A stretch of 64,000 nt of DNA from Dipteronia dyeriana (GCA_032871835.1 CM065300.1:2857768-2921767); one strand, 5' to 3'. Positions 47,901-60,055 are shown, numbered from the stretch's first letter. Program-made: numbers and translations. Notes: generated from the sequence alone by a model not told the origin.

Positions 47901-50144
47901 CAAGGGTGGGCACTAAGTTCGGAACCAACCCGAATCGAACCGAACCGAAAATAGAGTGTTCGGTTCGGTTAGTAAAATGAATTCGGTTTAAACCGGTTCA
48001 AAAAAAATAAAAAACCAGAAAAATTTCTGTTTAAACTGGTTTGGTTTCTCAAAAACCGGGTTGAACCGATTAAACCCCATATATAAGTAAAAAAAAAAAC
48101 CCTAACTCACTTTTTCTCTTTCATTCATTGAATCTTTGCCTTCTCATCTCCTATCGCCGATTTCTCTACTTCTCAGTTCTCTCATCTCTTCCTCGTCTCC
48201 TTCACCGTTCTCTGATCTGCTCGTCTTCTTCACCGCTCTCTGATCTGCTCGTCTCCTTCACCGCTCTCTGATCAGCTCATCTCCTTCGCCTCTCTTCTCC
48301 ATCGCCGATCATCTCCTTCCCCGCTATTCTCCTTCGCCGCTCATCTCCGATCTACTTTGTCAGTTGTTCAAAGAAGATTTGTCTTCTTTTTCTAATTTTA
48401 TTTTTGTCTTATTATTTTTTGTTTCACATCTGATGAATGATGTGTTTGTTCGATTTGGTCTCTGCTCATCTGATTTGCTTGTCTTCATCTCTAGCCAAAG
48501 CTTCAATGAGACGACTTTCAGCTCGTCCAATCTGCTCTTCTTCAGCTCGTTCGGTTGCTTCAAAGGTTAGTTACTTAGTTGTTTTCACTTGTCTTGTTGA
48601 TCAATGAAGGCATGAAGCTGTTTTTTTTTTTTTTTATTTCTTATCAAATCTAATAAATGAAAAATTAGATAAGAATGAAAATAAGTAAATAACAATTTTA
48701 TCATTATTTAGTTATTTAAAAAAAATTGAGTATAGTGGAATGTTAGATATAATTGTGCTGTGGGCTGTGGCATACTGGCATTTGTGATATTTTTTTTAAA
48801 AAATAGTTGTCTTGTTGATATAATTTTATCATTTTGTCATTTGTGAATCTGTGATGATGTTGAATATTGATTGTTTGTCAATTTTGATGTTACGGAAACA
48901 TCCAAATAGGTTTGCTTTCAGTTCCAACTTCCAATTGAAAGAAATTTTTTAAAGCTTACTTTTTTATTTGCATTTGAAAACAGTCCTTAAACACTCATGA
49001 CCCATTGATGTTTTATGAATGGTAGGTTTTGTATGAAAAAATCTTTCAAATTTTGTCAACATGTTTGAGTTATAAATTGCTAACTGTTAAACTTAAAAGT
49101 GGTTTGATTTTGATCTTGTACTTCCTAGTCCATGTTATGTTCGACATAAACAAAACATGTGTTCTTAAAATCTTACAAAAATCATGGTTGAGTTGTGATT
49201 GAACTGTTTTTTAAAAGGAATAGTGAAAAATGGAAGACCTTTTATCAGATAGCTACACGGGTTGAAATTAATGCATATTTCAGTCATAATTAGTAAAAAT
49301 AATATTATGTTGGTTTTAATTACTTATTTTAGTTTTGAAATTGTGAATAGATGAAGATTGATCCTAATATTGATTCTATTAATCCTAATGTTGATAGCCT
49401 TGTAGACTTCTAGCATGGATGCAGTCTTTTATTTTATTGTCATTACTAATTACCATTTTATTTACGAATGCAGGAGCCATGAAGTTGGAATTATTTTAGT
49501 ATTTTACTGTCATTATTGTATTTTCTTATTGGTATTATTTTACTGTTATTACTAATTAATTAGGTGATTTGGAGTTTTTATTTTAGTTGTAAGTTTGATT
49601 TGGATTGTAATTTTGATTTGGGACTTGAATTTGTGATTTAGAGTTTTATCTTTGAAATTGAACTGTATGTTTCATGTCTGTATGAAATTTGTGAAAATTG
49701 AACTGTATATTTAATGTCTTTGAAAATTGAATTTACTGCATACTACCTATTCAATGTGATTTTTTTTTTGAATGAATTATGACTTAAATTTGATTGGTAA
49801 AGTTTGATTTGAGTTTTTTTTTTTGGGCTTGGGCTATTAAAATTTAAGAATTTTTAGCCCAAAATTAGAATCTGACAAGGTAAAAACCCATCAAATTTAA
49901 AAACATATTAAAAAAGACTCGTTAAGCCCATCAAGCCCATCAAGCCCAAAAAGCCCATTAGGTCCAAAACCGAAATGAACCGAACCGAACCGAACCGATC
50001 CGATTAAAATCAGTTCGGTTCACTTTGGTTACCATTTCTTATTCGGTTTAAACCGGTTCACTTTTGGATGAATCAAAATATTTTCGGTTCAGTTCGATTT
50101 TATCTAAAACCGAACCGAACCGAATCGAACCGTGCCCACCCCTA
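47901..50144. mobile_element. Non-autonomous hAT element nested in the Copia leader (2,244 bp)
   Basis: Terminal inverted repeats are CAAGGGTGGGCAC (left) and TAGGGGTGGGCAC (right, reverse complement), 11 of 13 identical. A perfect 8-bp target duplication GTAGTGAT flanks it (47893-47900, 50145-50152). Sub-termini are rich in AACCGAACCG. The interior starts with a CT-rich, leader-like stretch (48110-48360) in which a unit of about 30 bp (CTCTGATCTGCTCGTCTCCT) is repeated three to four times. No transposase or recognised host protein is encoded. Confidence 0.88.
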
Positions 50145-50239
50145 GTAGTGATCTTTGCCTAATCACATGTTGAATTTTACTTCTATAAATGTTTTGACTG
50201 TTATCTTATATGCATGAAATCCTTTGTTTTGATATTCAG

Positions 50240-53200
50240 TTTTCAATGTCAACAACTTTGCTTCGCAATTGTCTGCTATTAAACCTTTAGATGAGATTAA
50301 TTTCGAGGAATGGAAAGAGACTCTCACTGTTGTTCTAGCTCTTTAGGGTATAAACCTTTCGTTACGTGAGAAGAAGCCTTCTAAACTCACCAATGAGAGT
50401 ATTGATAAACAGATGGCTTATTGAAAGAAGTGGAAAGAGTCTAATCGGAAGTGTCCGATGATCATGTGTTTGTCCATTGCTAAAACCATTAAGAAGAGTA
50501 TTCCAAAATGTAAGGATGCAAAGGCTTTTCTTAAAGCTGTGAGTGACAAGTTCAAGAAGCGAAGCAAGGCTGAGAGGGGAAAGTATTTGAGCCAGCTGGC
50601 GACAATGGTTTATGATGGTACCAGTGATGTTCGTGAGCATATTATGAAGATGACTAATATGACCATGAAATTAAGGGATCTGAATACTGAGATCTCTGAC
50701 TCTCACCTTGTATGGCAAGTCCTTGAGTCTCTTCCAAGTGAGTTTGAATGGACTTTGGACCAAATGACTGCAATTGTGGTTCAGAAGGAAGAGACTATTC
50801 ACAAAAGTAAGAAACAAAGTGCTCATATGGTTACTCACAACAACAAGGGTAATAAGAAGTTCAATGGGGGTAAGAAGTTTAAACATCATGGAAAGAAAAC
50901 TGGCAAGACTAATGGGTTCATTAAGGCTAAGGATGATGACATGAAAGGCAAGTGTTTCTGGTGTAGCAAGAAAGGCCATATGAAAAAGGATTGCTTAAAG
51001 TTTAAGAAACATATTGAAGGTACCCCTTTAGCTCTTGTATGTTTTGAATCTAATTTGGTTGATGTCCCTTTAAATTCTTGGTGGGTTGATTCTGGAGCTA
51101 CTATTCACGTTACTAATTCTTTACAGGGCTTCAGAAGCAAAAGGAAACCAAGGGATAAAGAAGCTGTCGTTTTCATGGGAAATGGAGAGAAGACTTTAGT
51201 TGAGTTTATAGGAGTTGTTAGATTACCTTTAGCTTCAGGAAAGTTTTTAGATTTAGTTGATGTTGCTTTTGTTCCTTCTCTTAGACGTAATTTGATTTCC
51301 ATTTCTAAGTTGGATAGTAGTGGCTATCGTTTTGAATTCATTAATAAAGGACTTGTTCTTTATCAGGGTTCTTTTCTCATTGGTTCTGGTTGTTTGTGTG
51401 ATGGTTTGTATAAATTGAATTTACATACTGATTTAGTTGGTGAATGTTCTCGTTCCGCTGCTGTGATAAATTCTACCATTGAATCTAAACGACAGAGAGA
51501 AAATTTTTCGTCCATGCTATGGCATAAACGTTTAGGCCATATATCCAAAGATCGAATTGAAAGATTAGTGAGAAATGGTATTATTCATTCACTTGACTTT
51601 TCAGATTTTGAGTATTGTGTTAATTGTTTGAAGGGTAAAACGACAAGAGCTAAAAAGAAAGGGGCTACCAGAAGTCAAAATATATTGGAAATTATCCATA
51701 CCGATATATGTGGGCCATTTTCACCTGCCGCACTTGGTGGATATAAATATTTCATTTCTTTTATTGATGATTTCTTGCGTTATGGTTACATCTATCTCAT
51801 TCACGATATATCTGAAGCCTTAGATATCTTCAAAATATATGAGGCTGAGGTTGAATTAAAATTAGAAAGAAAGATCAAATGTGTTAGATCTAATCGTGGG
51901 GGTAAATATTATGGTAGGAATGGTGAAGCTGGTCAGAATCCTGATCCGTTTGTGAGGTTTTTGCAAGAATGTGGGATTGATGCTCGATACACTATGCCTG
52001 GTGAACCTGAACAACATAGAGTTTCTGAGAGGCGGAATCGTACATTAATGGACATGGTCAGAAGTATGACCAGTACGAGTTCTTTGCCAAAAATTTTATG
52101 GGGTGATGCATTAAAGACAACAACTTACATTCTTAATAGAGTTCCCAGCAAATTTGTGCCTAAGACTCTGTTTGAAATGTGGTTTGGTTTAAAGCCAAAA
52201 TTAAATCACATGAGAGTATGAGGATGTCCTGCGGAAGTGATGCCTTATGATCCTAATTTGAAAAGGCTGGATTTTAAGACAGTTAGTGCATTTTTTGTGG
52301 GATATGCGGATAAATCAAAAGTATATAGATTTTATTGTCCTATATACTCTATGAGGATAGTTGAGTCAAAAAGTGTTGTATTCTTGGGGAAAGGTAATGA
52401 AGTTGAGAAGAATATGCAAACTCAAGATTTTGAGTTTGAGGAGGATAAATAGGGTGATCCGACATCTTCTACTTCATTGGATGTTGTCATACCACCTCTC
52501 TTGGAGCATCATGATGATTCTCTATATGAACAAGAAGATGAGCCCTTAACGGTTGTTGTTGAACCTCAACCGGTTATTTATGAGCCCGAGCCAGCTATTG
52601 ATGAACCCCAGCTAGTCGTTGATGAGCCACAACCAGTTGTTGATGTTCCTTTAAGGAGATCTTAGGGAGTCCGAAGATCTGCAATTCGTGATGATTATAT
52701 TGTTTATTTACATGAGCATGATTTTAACTTAGGAGTGGATGATGATCCTAGGAATTATGATCAAGTTGTTCAGAGCCATCAATCGTCAAAATGGATGGAT
52801 GCTATGATCGATGAACTGAGATCCATGGATACAAATCGTGTTTGGGATTTGGTTGAACTGCTTGATGGTTGCAAGCCCATTGGATGCAAATGGATTTTTA
52901 AGACTAAACGAGACTCTAAAGGCAATATTGAGAGACATAAAGCTAGACTTGTAGCGAAAGGGTTCAGTCAAAAGAAAGGTATTGATTATACCGAGATTTT
53001 TTCGTCTGTCTCTTCGAAAGATGCCTTTAGGATTATTATGGCCTTAGTTGTTCATTTTGATTTAGAGCTGCATCGAACGGATGTGAAAACTGCTTTCCTA
53101 AATGGAGATCTCGTAGAGGATGTATAGATGATGCAACCTGAAGGTTTTCAGGCGGTTGGAAAGGAACATATGGTTTGTAAACTCAGAAAATCCATTTATG

Positions 53201-54322
53201 GTCTGAAACAAGCTTCAAGGCAATGATATTTGAAATTTGATGAAGTCGTTACATTATATGGTTTTGTTGAAAATTCGATGGATCATTGCATATACCTCAA
53301 GGTCAGTGGGAGCAATTTTATTTTTCTTATACTTTAATGTTTATGATATTTTGCTCGCTAGCAATAATTTGGGGTTGCTGCATGATACCAAGAATTTTCT
53401 ATCTCGTAGCTTTGCAATGAAGGATCTTGGGGAAGCCTCTTATGTCCTTGGTATTGAGATACAACGTGATAGGTCACGTGGTTTGCTTCGATTATCTCAA
53501 AAGGCTTACATTGATAGGGTACTAGAGAGGTTTAACATGAGTGTTTGTTCCCCAGGTGAGGTACCTATCGTGAAAGGAGATAAACATATGAAGCTGCAGT
53601 GTCCCCAGAATGAGCTAAAACGTTCTCAAATGAAAGATGTCTCATATTTATCTGCGGTTGGCAGTTTGATGTATGCACATGTTTGTACACGTCCTGATAT
53701 TGCTTTTGCAATTAGTGTACTTGGCAGATTTCAAAGTAATCCTGACATTCATCATTGGACAACAACAAAGAAAGTTATGCGTTATCTGCAGCGAACAAAG
53801 GATTTCATGCTCACTTATAGGCGTTCAGACCTATTGGAAGTTGTTGGCTATGTAGATGCGAATTTTGCTGGTTGTACAGATGATCTAAAATCCACTCCAG
53901 GTTTTGTGTTTATGTTGGCTGATGGAGCCATTTCGTGGAGGAAGAGTGTCAAACAGACACTTACAACTTCATCTACTATGCAAGCTAAGTTTGTGGCATG
54001 TTATAAGGCAACAATCCAAGCAGTTTGGTTGTGGAATTTCATTTCAGGGTTATAGATTGTCGATTCCATTTCTAAGCCATTGACAATTTATTGTGACAAT
54101 TCCACAACAGTTTCTTTCTCTTAGAACAATAAAAGGTCTTCAGAGTCTAAACATATGGAGATCAAGTATCTTGTGGTTAGAGAGAAAGTTCAAGAGTTGC
54201 AAACTTCTATTGCCACGGAAGAGATGATAGTTGATCCCCTAACCAATGAACTATCTCCGAAGGTTTTTAAAGGGCATGTTACCCGTATGGGATTGGTAGA
54301 TAGTTATGATATGCTTGGTTAG
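50240..54322 (+). pseudogene. Copia gag-pol polyprotein, multiply disabled
   Basis: The parts in order are: gag with a CCHC zinc knuckle ([14 protein letters not shown], about 50953-50994); the protease active site DSGAT (about 51090); the integrase His-Cys zinc region (about 51520-51645) and core (HTDICGPF, then [10 protein letters not shown], then SERRNRT); reverse transcriptase (KWIFKTKRDSKGNIERHKAR; KTAFLNGDL); and RNase H (YVDANFAGCTDD). Stops interrupt the main frame at 50344, 50422, 52219, 52450, 52663 and 53125, with another at 53224 and a frameshift near 53335. The second integrase acidic residue is Asn, and one Asp of the reverse transcriptase metal-binding box is replaced. The region 50458-52221 alone is still open for 587 codons. 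It is not capable of autonomous movement. Confidence 0.93.
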
Positions 54323-54953
54323 TAGGAGTTATGTTTTGTTTATAAATTAACTGCATTTTTCTGTTTAATAAAATTTTATTTATTTTCAAGAATATATTTG
54401 TACATTGTATATGTATGTTATTTGTCATGATATGCGTGCATGTATGTTTTTATTGTGGCAGAATATCTCAAAGCTTTTGACTTTGAGGGGTAAATTCACT
54501 CATAAGGATTAAGTTTCCACCGATGAGTGAATATTACTTAAGACAGAAGGATTTGCCTGTCTTAAGAGATGTTGAACTCATGGTCAAAGTGTTTGGCCAA
54601 TGAGTGTAAAATGCTTAAGACATTAAGTTTGCTCGTCTTAAGCTGCTTCGTATTATACGAAGTGGGACCTATATGGAAATAGGCATGATGATCACAATTG
54701 CATGTAATTTCCATACCACACATAATTTACCCGGATAGGTAGAGCTAAGGGTATTTTGATTACATATGGTTTTATATTGATTAAAGATGTAATGATCAAT
54801 GTAGTTGGATACTTGATGTTCTATTGGACTAAGGAGAAGGAAGATGTTACTCTCTTAAACATTCATTGTGGCCACATATAATTGTTTGTCAATTCGGAGA
54901 GTCGTTTTCTAAAATGAATTTTTAAATCTAAAATAATAATGTCTATGTAGCTC

Positions 54954-54964
54954 AAGTGGGAGAA
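54954..54964 (+). promoter_or_regulatory. Copia polypurine tract
   Basis: AAGTGGGAGAA directly precedes the 3' LTR, as required for plus-strand priming. Confidence 0.8.
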
Positions 54965-55485
54965 TGTAAGGTTCTTATAAAATTGTGAGCAACAGATGCC
55001 ATTATATTTTATGCTTATGAAAAATCGAATTGATTGGATTGTTTAAGTAAGTGAGAGTTGACCGGAAAAGCCCGTTTGATTGTGATCAATATTTGTTGGG
55101 CTCGGTGCACCTTAGCTACATTAAATAAATGTAGGATATGGTATGGGCTATTGTATATGTGTGGGCCTAGTATGCCTATTATAACTAGCCATCCTATTAG
55201 GGTTTTGAGAATCCTTTATGGGTTAGGATTCTAGGATGTTATACTATATATAGAGGGTCCCTACTCTCACTCATTTATAGAATGCATTATAGATTTGTCT
55301 CCCCATTAGACAATCTGAGAAAGGTGAGTAGAGAGTAGAAGACTCTCTATTGTTTTAACTATTTTATCTGTTTTATTTCAGGTTGGTTTTCTTGGATTAT
55401 TCAATGAATTTGGGAAATTCAGGTACGAATTCATGGTTATGTATTTAATACGAATATACATGTTTAATTACATACAACTCCGACA
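54965..55485 (+). repeat. Copia 3' LTR
   Basis: Begins TGTAAGGTTC and ends CTCCGACA. It has the same 521-bp length as the 5' LTR, with about 38 substitutions between them by hand count. Confidence 0.93.
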
Positions 55486-56149
55486 CTCTTCTCTCTCCGA
55501 CGATGCCTCCAGTTCTGTCGCTCGTAGCCGTCGACCGATCGTGACAGACTGACAGTCCTTTATTGAGTTCTTCTTCTTCACTTCTGGTCTTCTTCAATTT
55601 GTCTGGGGAGTTATGTCAGGCGAGAGATTTAGGGATTTGAAGATTAGGGATTTTGGGGACAAAAGTGGATGGAATTATTTTTATGGAAAAGCTATGAAGA
55701 AAGAAGAATGGAGAAGGTGAGAATTGAGTGGGAGAGAGACTTTGTAGAAGAAGAATCGAGAAGAGAATTGAGTGGGAGAGAGAAAGAGATCGGTGGAAAA
55801 TAGCTGGTGGGAAATAATCCCATGCATTGAGCTCACAACAACAATACTAATAACTGAATTGACTTTGCCTTTGGCTTGATTCTCAGTAGTCAATATTGAG
55901 ATTTTTGGAGTTTGATTTTCTCTTTTAGGCTCAATATATGAAAACATATTAAATATTTTAATATTTATTCGATTACATGAAAACAAATATTAAAAACAAA
56001 AATTCGGGTTGACCTCCGGTTTATCGTCCGTCGACCGACAGCCGACTTCAGACCATATTCTTTTTCCCCGATTAGTCCCCGGTTAGTCTCTCTAGACGCT
56101 AGACGGTGGGTCGCCGCTCGACTAGCGCTTAGCAACTTTTGCAACACCA
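55486..56149. other. Spacer after the Copia element
   Basis: No credible gene. A GC-rich stretch at 56000-56145 (CCGTCGACCGACAG, CTAGACGCTAGACGG, GCCGCTCGACTAGCGC) looks like the end of a repetitive element, but no partner end was found. Confidence 0.4.
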
Positions 56150-56498
56150 ATGTATATAAAAAAAAATGTCATGGTATAGGCAACGAAGATTGGCAAAAAA
56201 ATTAAAGCGGCAATAAAAAATATATATACATTGAAGCTCTATTTCAAGAAGAGATTGAAACCGAGAAACAAATTCTACATTTTTACTTGATAATCCAAAA
56301 TGGGATTTACAACATCTTAAAAAAATAAAAACCCAAATTAGAAGATGAAAATTTGGTCTTTCTTACTGTAAATGCAATAAATTCATACCTGAAGAACGAA
56401 GAACGTGGAAAATGGAAGAGCAGCATCGACATTGAGAATTGAACAACGACGCCGACTTGGACAACTATGAGAGAACTGAGAAGTGTGGCTGGTGTGTG
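56150..56498 (-). repeat. Orphan copy of the UTP23 promoter/leader segment (A')
   Basis: This matches 34661-35010, including the counterpart of the UTP23 leader exon and its splice donor (minus strand TTCTTCAG|GTATGA near 56388). No UTP23 coding exon follows on the minus strand, where the Copia 3' LTR ends instead. If active it would transcribe towards the Copia element. Confidence 0.8.
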
Positions 56499-56514
56499 TA
56501 CGTGTGTATATAGG

Positions 56515-57118
56515 GGTGCCAATCAGGGTTAAAAAAAATTACAACCGGACGGTTCCAACAAAACAAGAATTGAAATCGAAATCGTGTACTGGTTACGGTT
56601 CAGAACCGAAAACCCCGGTTCGGTTATAGTTTTTCTGAACCGATTCCGGTTCGGTTCGGTTCGGTTCATCGGTTCGAACCGAATTACCGCTATATCTAAT
56701 CAGAACCTCACCAGTTTGGGCTGACAGGTGATTTTTGCCATCTCAATGCCAGAATCTGGGTGTCTGACACCGTTACCATTCTACTAATACTTCTCTCTCA
56801 ATCAATCTTTAGGCGCGTGTTCCACAACCAATTATTGGGTGTCAATAATAATTGGTGTGTGAAGATTACATGCTATAAAAGTAGGGTGAGAATGGGCATT
56901 TTTTTCACCGGAAAAGTAGGTGTTATGTAGCCACCTTTTGCTATTATCAGGCAAGTCCCCATTTTCAGTTTTCACTATTAAGAAAGACCGTCGGGAGTAG
57001 TTAAATAATAATTACTGTACCTAATATTCTTCTCTCTCCTCTTCAACTCACTGATCACTATCGCATGACTAAGTTTGTTGAGATTAGAATTATTGACTCA
57101 TGTCAACATTTCATAAAA
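56515..57118 (+). repeat. Duplicated segment B, downstream copy
   Basis: This matches 42380-43010: first the AACCG-rich right end of a hAT element (ending at 56698 and followed by ATCAGAAC), then about 410 bp of flank. It abuts the UTP23-leader copy directly, so the hAT left end is missing here. Confidence 0.85.
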
Positions 57119-57265
57119 ATAGCAGGATCGTTTATTTTTTCCATTTAAAATTTAATAGGTCTGACACAACATTTGATATTGTATTGAAGTATATTTTTTT
57201 TACTTTATATCAAATTATAGTATTGATACACTCAAATAGTATTGTATTGGAGATGTTCTTATAGA

Positions 57266-57690
57266 GTTAGACGAAAACTTTTTATCACCAACCATGTAAA
57301 GTGGTGGTAGTAGTTTTTTAAGATTTTTTTAAAAAAATCTTAAAGGGTCATTATTTCCAAATAAACAATCAAATAAAGCTAGTTAAAACGAGCAACATAA
57401 TTATAAGAAGAAAAAAAAAGGAAAAACAAAAAACCAAAACCAAAACCAACTTCTCGAAAATCTGATTTTTGTGTTCTCGAACCAGGAATCACATGGAACT
57501 TAAATTATTAATTAATTATATTTATAGGATACAATTTGGAACTTATTATTAGAAGATTATAAAGTGAAACCTATGGATGGATTAAACAATTTCATGCGAG
57601 AACAAATTACAAGTCTACTTAACACCATCTCCACCAAAAATTAGAAACCAATATTTTTCATTCTCGCAAACGCCAATGTGATTTATGGTA
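57266..57690 (+). repeat. Duplicated segment C, downstream copy
   Basis: This matches 36832-37271 in the same orientation with modest divergence and a few short indels. Confidence 0.85.
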
Positions 57691-58142
57691 AAAATGCTTA
57701 TTCAGACAATATATAATATTTGATATAATATATCATATTCGAGTAACTCTCACTCTAAGTGATATATATATAAAAAATTCATTCTTTTTGTATCCATCAC
57801 AATTGATCTCACCAATATTGTACTCTACATTTATAGAAATATATAAAGTCGTCCTATTTTGATTAATAGAAGTATTATGATAAAATGATAAATCAGGAAG
57901 GGATAAGATTGTCATGAGTTGATGTAACGTGTATAATTTAATCAAATTTTCACACGCAGAATGTGAGTGCAGCAAAGTTAATGTTTCAACTACTGAACTA
58001 CTGCAGAATTTGTATGTAAGAAGACATAAGCACATAGCCAAATCCACGGCTATAGATTATTGAAAAGGACAAAAAAAAAAAAAAACATATGATCACAAAC
58101 TGAAATTGGTGGAGGGAAATTGACTGATGAATGAACATGTAA

Positions 58143-58346
58143 GAATTTAGGCATAGACTTCAAGATTTTCCAAGAGGTGTGTTTCGATAACCTTAAACAT
58201 TCCTATTTCTAGCTCTTGGCCTTGCTTGATGTTCTGTTCTATCATGATCTCAGATTTTTCCATATATAGAACCAGGACCAGATTTCAGTGCAACAACTTC
58301 GAAACAAGCCATGTAGTCAAGAAAAAAATTAATGTATAGCTAGTGA

Positions 58347-58435
<89 letters not shown>

Positions 58436-58617
58436 CACAGAAGTCGACCTGTTTGATGCATCCAACCTCCTCTCCACCTTCTATCACATCGATGCTCTTG
58501 ATTGATTTTTTTCGCTAGCTTCGGAACAAGGTTGTGAGAATCCATGATCAGTGCCTTGAACATCCTAGCAGGAGCAACTGGTGTTGCATATTCATTGTTA
58601 ACACAAATTACACCCAT
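58143..58617 (-). pseudogene. PR-10 copy B', truncated
   Basis: On the minus strand exon 1 starts [20 protein letters not shown] at 58617. It gains one A in the A-run after residue 35 or so, which shifts the frame, and lacks three bases further on. A long microsatellite follows the donor. Only the last 35 or so codons of exon 2 remain (58143-58270, encoding GQELEIGMFKVIETHLL). It is the right-arm partner of the gene at 22168-22751 and is clearly dead. Confidence 0.88.
58349..58432. repeat. (CT)n(AT)n compound microsatellite
   Basis: About 20 CT dinucleotides are followed by about 20 AT dinucleotides, inside the intron of the truncated PR-10 copy. The left-arm counterpart has only a short TA run at this place. 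Confidence 0.95.
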
Positions 58618-59168
58618 ATTAATATTGATTTGTTTTGTTTGCCTTTGGAGAGCAGAGAACCATAAAATTCAAGTAGCCTGGAGAGAAGAACAATATTGAT
58701 GAACTAGATTGATTGATTGCAACGGTGTGTATATAGATTCAGAGATAGCCAATGAACATAAAACTGACTTGTTCAACAAATTTCAGAATATTTTTTTAAT
58801 TAGAATAATTAAAGAGGCATTTAAAGTCAAATCTGGTTTGTTCTTCCTTGGTGTCATGCTATATATATATACATTCTTGCTTGGTCTACTAAATTTGATT
58901 TGAATATTCACACAGAATAAGTTGAATAACACATATATTTAAGACAATTATGATAAGAATCTTGATCCAATCGGATGACCTCAAACATTTATTGATTAAA
59001 CACCAATTTTGACAAATTTCAAACCAGCAAAACAAATATTATAATTTGGAGAATCCCCAAGTAACCTCTAGCCATTTATAGTTATTATGGCCAAATTATT
59101 CTTTAAAATGAAACAAAACCCCACAAGCACAAACTCAAAGACAGAATTACAAGTGAATTGTATGCAAT

Positions 59169-59750
59169 TTAGGCATAGACATCAGGATTGGCCAAGAGGT
59201 GTGTTTCGACAATCTTGTAGTATCCGATTTCCTGTTCTTGGCCTGCCTTGATGGTTGCCTCGTCCACGTCTTGACCATCCTTTACATGGACCTCAGTTGA
59301 GGTCTTGATAACGCATCCGCCATCACTTGAGGCCTCAAACTTGACAATGTACAGGGCTATGTCAATCTTGCCAGTGATCGCGTCTCCTTCGATCAAGCTG
59401 TACTTGCATACCAAGTTGTCTTTGTCGATTGATTCAATCCTGTGCTTCAGGTACTTGACGGGACTACCTGAAAACAATCAAATGATACCCTCGTTATTCA
59501 AACATTATATATAACTAGCAACACATTAAGTATCAGAGTGTGACTACTAATGTAATTACTTACCATCAACAAAGTTGGTCTGTTTGATGCATCCAGCCTC
59601 TCCTGCAACACCTTCAACAACATCAACACTCTTGACTGCCTGCGGCGTCAGCTTTGGGACAAGGTTGTGTGCATCGACAACTAAGGCCTTGAACATCCGA
59701 GCTGGGGCAACAGAGGTTGCATATTCTGCATTAACATTAATGACACCCAT
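59169..59750 (-). CDS. PR-10/Bet v 1-family protein, copy A'
   Basis: The exons read downwards are 59750-59564 and 59467-59169, giving 161 residues. The protein is identical to the one encoded at 21040-21621. I found a single synonymous base difference in exon 2 and none in the intron. All features given for copy A apply, including the phase-1 intron, the altered glycine loop EGVAGEAGCIK, and the TATA context upstream (about 59858-59867 on the minus strand). The near-identity over coding and non-coding DNA points to very recent duplication or gene conversion. If the assembly is right, the plant has a double dose of this gene. Confidence 0.93.
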
Positions 59751-60055
59751 GTTTGTCTTGGAGAGAGAGAGAAAAAAAGCAAGACAAAGTGATGAAGCTG
59801 TTTATACTAGATTGACAGTGAAACTGGTTGTGATTTGGTGAAGTGAGAGCACTAGGGTATATATAGATTCACAAGTGTAAGTCTTTGTGACTTGAGCTAG
59901 CTAGCCTACCATTCAAATTCACTATATATTTTTAAGAGCCTCCAACTTGGACTGACTGACTGCTATTCTAGAAGATGAAGAAATTTCCAAATATGAATTT
60001 TTTTTTATGATATGCGGCGGTCATGGAGCTGAAGAAGCAAAGAACAAAAGTGAAC

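Larger units (their letters stand above)
45888..55485 (+). mobile_element. Full-length, inactive Copia LTR retrotransposon
   Basis: Two 521-bp LTRs in the same orientation flank a leader, a primer-binding site and a gag-pol reading frame ordered gag, protease, integrase, reverse transcriptase, RNase H, which is the Copia order. My hand count finds about 38 differences between the LTRs (about 93% identity, mostly transitions), so insertion was not recent. The two flanking 5-mers (TTATG and CTCTT) do not match. A 2.2-kb hAT element is nested in the leader. Total length is about 9.6 kb, about 7.4 kb without the nested element. Confidence 0.93.
58087..60055 (-). repeat. Right arm of PR-10 inverted duplication
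   Basis: This is the reverse-complement counterpart of 20745-22805. Homology begins in the 3' flank of the truncated PR-10 copy and ends about 300 bp upstream of the intact one. Most of exon 2 of the truncated copy has been lost, and a microsatellite has grown in its intron. Confidence 0.8.

Noticed and set aside
50458..52221. The 587-codon open frame as a host gene
   Set aside because: It is the gag-protease-integrase part of the Copia element, with LTRs, primer-binding site and polypurine tract in place.
58435..58617. Complete 60-residue small protein
   Set aside because: It is the frameshifted exon 1 of a PR-10 pseudogene; the tail after KLAKK is out of frame.
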